Under the pieces are notes generated by a model. It had not been told where the DNA came from. It made no database searches and saw only the letters and a list, made by a program, of their open reading frames with translations. Of a stretch of 64,000 nt of DNA, positions 56,560 through 64,000 are shown one piece after another. Source of the stretch: Chinchilla lanigera (taxonomy: Eukaryota > Chordata > Mammalia > Rodentia > Chinchillidae); contig NW_004955470.1 in assembly GCF_000276665.1 (NCBI RefSeq), positions 4,646,091 through 4,710,090 of the forward strand. The letters are read 5' to 3'. Made by a program: the position numbers and the translations under genes. The stretch's first letter is position 1; every line of letters starts with the position of its first letter.

Positions 56560-58145
56560 TTTTTCTCTTTATGTGTGTGGTTAGAGAAAGGCAACAAACC
56601 ACATATGAAGGTAAAAGCATTAGAATTACAGTAGACTTCTTAACACAAATCTTAAAGGCTGGGAGGACTTGGAGTAAAGTGCTTAAAGCCCTAAAAAATA
56701 ACAGTTTCCAAACCCTGACTTACCTATCCTGCAAATTTTTCCTTTAAAATTGACAAAGAAATAAGGTATTTCCACAGCAAGGAGCACCTCAAGAGATTCA
56801 TGACCACCAAACAAAAGATTCTCAAGGATATCCTAGACAGAGACAATAAGTCAAAAAGAAAGAACACGCCTGTCAAGATGAGCAGCTAAAGAAAGGGGAA
56901 AAAATAAAGAAAGAAAATCAGCAACAGGAAATAATGCAATGACAGAGATAAATCAACACCTTTCAATAATAATTCTCAATGTGAATGATCTCAATTCCTC
57001 AATCAAAAGATACAGATTTGCTGAATGGATCAAGAAACAAACCCAATGATATAGAGTGTAAAAGAGACACTTTTAATTGAAGAAGAAACTCACAGATTAA
57101 AAACCAAAGGATGGAAAACAATAGTTCATGCAACAAGAACAGAAAAAAGCAGAAGTGGCTATCTTAATTTCAGACAAAGTGGATTTCAAGCCAAAACTGA
57201 TCAGAAGAAATCAAAGTTACTACATATTGGTTAAGGGAGCAATTCAACAGGAAGAAGTAACTATTATAAACATATACACATGAAATACCAACATGCCCAA
57301 CTTCATAAAACAAACACTAATGGACAGAAATCAGATAAACTGTACAGTTGTAATGGGAGACCTCAATACCCCATTGTCACAAATGGACAGATCAACTAGA
57401 CAAAAAAATCAACAAAGAAATATGAGACCAAACTTTCAAACCAATGGACTCAGTAGATGTCTACAGAGTGTTTTGTACAACAACAAAAACAGAATACAGA
57501 TTCTTCTGAGCAGTATGTGGGACTTCCTGCAAAACAGATCACATGCTAGCTTATAAACCATCCTTAAGTAAATGCAAAAGAATCAAAATTATCCCATACA
57601 TAGTATCAGATCATAATGCCGTGAAAGTACAAATCAATGGCAAAAGAAATCACAGAAACTGCGTAAACACATGAAAATTAAATAATACCCTCTTGACTAA
57701 TCAATGAATCACAGATGAAATTAAGGAAGAAATTAGACAGTTCCTATAATCAAACAATAATGCCAGTGTGACATAGCAGGACCTGTTGGACACAATGAAA
57801 GCTATTCCAAGAGAGAAGTTTATAGCAGTGAATTCCCAGAAAAACAGAGCGAGCTCAAATAAATAACCTAAGGATGCACCTCAAGGTCCTAAAAAAACAA
57901 GAACAATCCAAATCTAAGGCTAGTATGCCAAAGTAAATTACAAAGATCAGAGCAGAAATTAATGACATTGAGATTTAAAAAAAAAAATAATCAATGAGTC
58001 AAAGAATTGATTCTTTGAAAGATTAAGCAGAATAGACAAACCCAAACTTACAAGATAAGGAAAGATCCAAATCTATGGAATTAGATATTAAAAAGTCAAA
58101 ATCACAAAGGATCAGGGTAAATAACAGAAGATTATTAATAGCTAC
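56560..58145 (+). mobile_element. L1 5' ORF2 (endonuclease region), sense
   Basis: Sense L1 with the endonuclease-domain signature: the frame 57293-57556 holds VVMGDLNTPLSQMDRSTRQK, the conserved GDxNTPLS core of the L1 endonuclease. Numerous frameshifts. The sense L1 stops abruptly at about 58145. Confidence 0.8.
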
Positions 58146-59440
58146 ATGGGGCAACTCTCCATTTTCTGGTATCCTCTTCAATCTCCTTTTTCAGGGTACT
58201 GTAGTTTTCACTGTAGAAGTCTTTAACTTCCTTGGTTAGGTTAATTCCTAAGTAATTCATTTTTCTTGATACTACTGTGAAAGGTATTTCTTGATACTAC
58301 TGTTTCCCTAATTTCTTCATGGTGAGTTTATTATTGTCATACAGGAATGCTACTGATTTTTGAGTGTTGACTTTGTAACTTGCTATGATACTGAATTTGG
58401 TTATTAATTCTAGAAGTCTCTTGGTGGAGTTTTTGGGTCTTCTATGTAAAGGATCATGTCATTGCTAATAATGATAATTTAACTTCTTCCTTTCCTATCC
58501 ATATTTCTTTTATTTCTTTCTCTTGTCTAACTGCTCTGGTTAATGTTTTGAGAACTGCATTGAACAGGAGTGGTAATACCAGAATCCTTATCTTGTTCCT
58601 GATTTTAAAGGGAACACTTTCAGCTTTTTACATTTAATATGATGCTGACCATTGTTTTGTCATAGATGACTTTTATCAAATTGAGATAAAGACCTTCTGT
58701 ACCTATTTTCTTCAGGGTTCTTTTTATATCATGAATGGATGTTGGATTTTGTCAAACACCTTTTCTTTGTCTATTGAGCTAATTATGTGATTTTTGTCAT
58801 TGCTTCTGTTTATACGATGCATTGCATTTATTGATTTACATACATTGAACCATCTCTGAAACCCTGGAATTAATCCTTCTTGGTCATAATGTATGACCTT
58901 TTTGATGATTTGCAGCATCATGTTTGCCAGCATCTTATTGAGGATTTTTGCATCATGAAAGAGGTTGACGTATAGTTCTCTGTTTTGGTTGAATTCTTTT
59001 CTGGTTTTGGAATCAGAGTAATTTTTCATTCCAGGAATGATTTTGGTCACACTATTTCTCTCCTGACTTTGTTAAAGAGTTTGAGGAGTGTTGGTGTTAG
59101 ATCTTCTCTAAATTTCTTGTAGATTTCAGCAGTTAATCCAACAGGACCTGGGCTTTTCTTAGTTGATAGTTGATGTGTTAATTCTTCAATATCACTTATT
59201 GATACTGGATTATTCAGGATTTGTATATTTCCTTGGTTCAGTTTAGTAGTTCATATGTATCTAGAAATATACCAATTTCTTCTGAATTTTCCATTCTATT
59301 AGAGTACAGTTTCTCAAAGTAGTTAAAATGATATTCTGGATTTTATCAGAATCTGTTAAAATAATTATTTTATGTGTTTTATATGTTTTTTAGCTCATTA
59401 GTCTGGGTATTAATCTGCATTTATGATAATTAACTTGAAA
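58146..59440 (-). mobile_element. L1 ORF2 (reverse-transcriptase region), antisense
   Basis: Antisense L1 RT; the minus frame 58724-59050 keeps recognisable RT residues (for example [18 protein letters not shown] and [11 protein letters not shown]). It directly abuts the sense endonuclease segment. Confidence 0.8.
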
Positions 59441-59599
59441 AAGACTTATTAAATAAATAAATAAAGCTGATACTGGCACAAAATAAAAAGGAAAAAGAAG
59501 CCTATTCTAGAACAGTGTGTCCATAAAACCTGATATGTGAACATGATTGTCAACTAAGAAATGCCTAGTAGGTTGATAGAGCACACTCTGGGTGTATCT

Positions 59600-59866
59600 G
59601 GGTGGGTCATGGAGATGTGACCTCAGGTACTGTATCTGGATCATTATCCATTCCTCACTTGTGCTACTTCCCTGCTCTGCTTCCCAGTCTCTATGAACTA
59701 AGCATCTTTGTTCTGCCATATCCTTCCACTATGATATTCCTGCCTTAGAGCTTGCATACCATGGACTGACCCCTGGAAACCATGAGTTTAATTAAACCAT
59801 TTCTCCTTTAAATTGTGGATGTCCGGCATTGTGTTTTAGCAACAGGAAAATTGGCTAATACAAACA
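59600..59866 (+). mobile_element. ERVL-MaLR-like LTR 3' part
   Basis: 'gtttaattaaaccatttctc', 'aattgtggatgtccggcatt', 'ggaaaattggctaataca' form the sense 3' end of a MaLR-type LTR. Confidence 0.65.
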
Positions 59867-59974
59867 TCTTACTTAGAAGTACTAAGGGCTATTTTATAAA
59901 GAACAGATACAAAAACAGGTAAGCATAGTTCCATCCTCAAGGAAGTCATGGTTTGATGAGGTAGAATACCATAG

Positions 59975-60400
59975 GCAGTTTTCCATTGCTATAGTAAAAT
60001 ACTAGAAGCTAGGAACTTTCTAAAGAAAAGAGATTTAGCTAACAGTTTGGAGGTTGAAAATCCACATAGCCTACTTCTGGCCATGGTAAGGGCCACCTTG
60101 ATTGTGTCACATCATAACAGATGGTGTCATGGTACGAATGCATGAGAGAGGGAGAGAGCACGTGGTGAGACAGGAAGCAGAGATAGAAGAGAAGCTAATC
60201 TTGCTCTTTTATAACAATTCTCTTATGAGAATTAACTAAGCTTCCATAAAATCTACCTTAATCTCAACCCAGGGAAGTGCCTCCAATGCCCTCTCCCTGG
60301 CCCTTCTCTCTTAAAGGTCCTACCACTTTTCATGTTGCTGTACTGAGAGCAAAGATTCCAACCCGTGAACCCTTGGGGGAAACAAAACACATCAAAACTG
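59975..60400 (-). mobile_element. ERVL-MaLR-like LTR (antisense)
   Basis: 'gcagttttccattgctatag', 'gaaaagagatttagctaaca', 'ctcttatgagaattaactaa', 'aaggtcctaccacttttcat' in antisense MaLR order. Confidence 0.65.
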
Positions 60401-60729
60401 TAGTAGAGACAAACATGTAGATAGCAGAACCCCCACCTTTGAGCTCTTGGAGCTCATCCTGCAGGCCTGCCCTCTGGGTGACAACTGATTGCAGCAGAGC
60501 CAGCTGAAACATGTGACCAGTCATCATAGTGTCACTTCAAGTCTTGGCCTTTGGACCATGGCTCACCAACCACTATTGGAATTACAGGCTGGTTGGATTC
60601 CATCCTAGGAAAAATGCTTGAGGGAAATTAAAATTGACCAACACGTGATAAATGGGGTTTTCTGACACTGATCTTGCACCACGACAACTTGCAAAGATAT
60701 TGAAGGTCAGTATTCTAATGTGAAGAGAG

Positions 60730-60950
60730 AACGGGGCCTTTGGAGACAGACAGACCTGAGACTGAATCCTGACCTTACCACATAGCTGTGTGGCCTTTGT
60801 GAGTTCCCTAGTTGCTCTCAACCACAGTCTGTTCATCCTTAAATCAAGGATGCTGACCCCTTGTCAGGAGACTGGTATGAGTAATGTATCTAAAAGCCCA
60901 GTACAATGCTTAACACACAGTAGCTGCACAGTACATTTTAGTTTCTTCTT
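60730..60950 (+). repeat. MIR SINE
   Basis: 'acctgagactgaatcctgac', 'cacatagctgtgtggccttt', 'agcccagtacaatgcttaac' in MIR order. Confidence 0.8.
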
Positions 60951-63779
60951 CTTTCTCCTTTCTTCAGCAAGGAGAAGCCATTATGAAATATACCTAAAAT
61001 TTGTAGCATCCTTACAAACAGCGTTAGTCTGGGATGACTATTGAGAAACTGGAATGTCAGAGAGTCCCCAGTACTTTGCAGTGGAAAGAGCATTCTCATA
61101 GGGTAAAATGAGGACCGCGGGATATGAAAATATTGGTCCCAGAAGTCATCCACCTCTTTTTTGTTCCTCTAAGAATATGCTGGGTAGTAATAGTTGTTAT
61201 ATATCTGCCTCACTTACTAGACTTAAGCTTTGTGAATTTGTGTTGTGAAAGAATCCCTGGGAGGCTTTTAGGGTCACCATTTCCTGTCACCCTGTCTGAG
61301 GTATACTAGGGAGCGGCCATTTTTGTTAACTAAATGAGTAAATGACACTTCTTCAGGGAGAGGGGCCAACTGAGAAGAGGATATTATCAAATAATTAGCT
61401 TTCTGAATCCCAAGTCAGTCTCCTGTGACTTGGAAGCCTGGAACTTGCTCGTTCCTGAGTGACCTGGCCAAGATGGGAGCAGAGCCCACTATGTGAGTGA
61501 GACTCAGCCCCGCGTGGCCGATTCACAGGGCTCGTCTTCAAAGAGATGCTGTCACTGGGGACAGAGCCTGAGTCCATGCCGGTGTGAGCTGCTCCCATAG
61601 CAATAGTCCTGCCCTTTCTCCTCCTCTTTCTCTTCAGAGTTGGTTGATAACAAATTGAGGAGCAGCTCAGTGACTGCTATTCGTTGTTGTTTGTGCACTG
61701 TAGATTTCTTAGATCTAAAAGAAATTCAGGGCTTTTGTTGATGGAAAAGCTAGGAAAATAACAATTTTGTAAATTTTCTCTAAGGAAAACTCAAAATTCC
61801 CTGGAATTTATCATGTTATTAGAACACCTCTTGAGTGGGTGTCTTATATTCTAAATAGAACATGTTTATGCAACTAGACATTGTTGATGGTCTTCTTTTG
61901 TACTTATTCTTTATATTATTCTCTATCCTGTGCCTAGAACTTTATCACCTTTATTACCAGTTGTACCCTGGGACCTGGGGCTTGAGCTTCTTACTGAATT
62001 GGGAGCATTCTTCCTGCAAATAGGGATAGTTATTTCCAAGTTTGCTCAGTAACTATTGGACAATGAGACTGTATTACATTTGCATTTTATAGTGTTTCAC
62101 TGAGAAGAGAAACAGAGGACCCAAGAGAGAGTACCACATTCACAGATTAGATTATAGCTCTCGTTGCCCATACTTTTATTTGAATTTGCTTCTGAGATAA
62201 TTTAATGGTCCTTGTGAAACCTATATATTCATTGGCCCATGAAAACATTAGATGCATATCCAGATGGTGGGATGACTTTATATTTACTTTAAGTTAATTA
62301 ATGGTTCATTTCCGAGGTGTGGGATGGAGTGTAGCTCCACGCTGTACCTTAGTGCTTAGGGCCGTGGGGCTGATCAGGCCAGCAGGTGTCTAATTACTTC
62401 TTAACAACAAAACATCTTAACGTAATTTCACACAAGGGACTGGGAATCTTTAAATTACAACAAAAACTACTGGTTTCACCACTTTCTATGCCTTTATGCA
62501 CGCAATGGGTTCCGTTTTACCAGATCCACATTGTAATTTTAGGTCTCTGGGGATTTGTAACACCTTGACATTTATTTATTTTTTTTTATTTTTTGCTTTC
62601 TAAAAATAGATATGTGCTACTTTTTTCCTGAAAACACTGCCTCTTCCTGGCTCTGTTCAGGTCTCCTGGATATGCAGGGATGAATAGGAACAAACTGTCC
62701 ACCCAGCTGGGTCAGGAGGGGTCCTGAAGGAGAGGACAGGAGCCCCGGGTGGGACCTAGGGGGTGGCCTGGGATTCAGGAATTGCCTTGTGTCTGGATTG
62801 CTCTCTCCTGGGGCTGCTTTAAACTGTCCCCCAGACACTGCCGCACTTTTCTGTCTTCCATTCGCCTTCTCCATGGTGACTGTGGAAAGATAGTATTTCA
62901 GGTACCTGGGGGGAGTCTTGCCTTGCTAAAAGGAGAAGGCTTTAGCTTTAGGACATATCATTGCTGGTGTCTAGAATACCCTGTGCATAGCTCAGACAAT
63001 CCGCTTCAGTTACAAAGCCTCTGGAAGAGTTTCTTGCAGCAATTTAGGAGGGGCTGTAACTTAGGAGGCAGGAAAAGTCCATGAGAGTAGAACATAGTGG
63101 ATGCTCAACTGTTCCCTTTCTGTAAGGAAAATTAAGCACGGGGCTTCTTACTGAAAACACTGCATGCTGTGCCGAGGACGCAAGGAAAGCGGAGACATTG
63201 TCCCTGTGCTCAGGACTCTCCCAACCGAACGAACAAAGTCAGCTCATGCCAGCATGGGCGGCAGCCTGAGGCCGTGTGCTAAGTGCGGGAGGAGAGCTGT
63301 GGACTGAAACTGGGTGGCGAGCTGGGTAGTGAGCACCTGTCTCCTAAATATAAATATGGTGTTTATGAAGGAAGGATCGGCTTAAATTAGACTGGATTCA
63401 AGGTTACACATATAATGTCACCATCTCCAGTTCATGCTTCCTTGTGATCTTTGGACTTGAGGCTGGAGTGACAGCCAGTTGGGGATTTCATGCCCTGACA
63501 ACCCAATTACTGCTGTAGCCCTAGATACGTCTGGCAGCAGGAGTGGGGAGGAGAGCGGATGCGGCAGGTGCATTCCATGGGAATGGAGACGGGGGCCGGG
63601 GGCCGGGGCGGAGCAGGAGGTCGATCCCAGTGTCCTGGGTGATGGTGGTGGAGTCAGAACTGTGCCTGGAGTAGGAGGGCAAGTGACAGCATGGAGAGAA
63701 GTCCCCTGATAGGCAGGACTGTGAGCTGGTCATGAAGGCAAATTGTTAGGGAAGTGTTTTGGGGGGCCTTGCACCCCGG
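60951..63779. other. Intron 6, no recognisable gene
   Basis: Many short frames, no VWA3B-like exon. A G-rich cluster (63588-63612) and a T-run (62576-62590) are the only distinct features. Confidence 0.4.
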
Positions 63780-63880
63780 ACGCAGTGCCGCTCACCTGTT
63801 CACTGCTGCATCCCGGTAGCAACAGTGCCATCCAAAACATGGTAAGTGTTCAACACATTGTTGCTAAAAGAGTCTATTAA
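63780..63880 (+). repeat. L2/MIR3-like 3' end
   Basis: 'cctgttcactgctgcatccc' and 'catggtaagtgttcaacaca' resemble the conserved L2 3' end. Confidence 0.5.
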
Positions 63881-64000
63881 CCTACTGGATGGTGACCACT
63901 GGGCTCTATCCTGGAGATGAGATGCAGAAGATCTGGCAAAGAGGTCATTAAGGCAAAAATTCGGGCTATATTCCGCAAGAGACCAAGGAGAACAGACAAA

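Overview
This is mammalian nuclear DNA, almost certainly from a rodent outside the mouse/rat family. The evidence is many ID-type SINEs (BC1/tRNA-Ala-derived), B1-plus-ID fusion (B4-like) SINEs, a B1 element, rodent-style L1 3' ends and many ERVL-MaLR LTRs, on an older mammalian background of MIR, L2, L1M, Tigger, mariner and MER5-like elements. B1-ID fusions beside a young ID subfamily suggest a squirrel-related lineage, but the species cannot be fixed from the sequence alone. No bacterial genes, operons or CRISPR arrays are present. The window contains one run of 715 N (6105-6819).

One protein gene is recognised: the 5' part of VWA3B (von Willebrand factor A domain-containing 3B) on the + strand. 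A CpG-rich promoter lies at about 11810-12060, with a GC box, an inverted CCAAT box and an RFX X-box-like site. It is followed by a probable non-coding first exon with a strong donor after 12183. Six coding exons follow: 19056-19283 (ATG at 19088), 29016-29110, 31123-31373, 32967-33129, 40109-40278 and 43911-44026. All splice phases match and the joined frame is open for 330 complete codons. It covers the N-terminal region and a VWA-like fold whose metal-site motif is degenerate. The next exon was not found before 64000, so roughly the last 20 kb is intron.

The rest is intergenic or intronic repeat DNA. Regions: 1-11.8 kb is upstream sequence with L1M fragments, a 133-bp duplicated block, MaLR LTRs, Tigger-like and ID elements; 12.2-19 kb is intron 1; 19.3-29 kb is a large antisense L1M tract carrying an ERVK-type solo LTR, B1/B4 SINEs, MaLR LTRs and a sense L1 3' half; 29-44 kb holds most coding exons with SINEs, (GT)n tracts and an inverted mariner pair; 44-64 kb is the last intron with nested LTRs, a probable piggyBac-like insertion inside a B4 SINE, twin-primed and rearranged L1s, and a palindromic 68-bp MITE.

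The observations most worth checking are: the X-box in the promoter together with two X-box-like motifs in the solo LTR 0.6 kb downstream of the first coding exon; a 35-nt U2 snRNA fragment flanked by a perfect 16-bp duplication; and the 0.6-kb unassigned transposon-like insertion with a 21-bp perfect inverted repeat at 47.9-48.5 kb. All family names come from recognition by eye; no database search was run.
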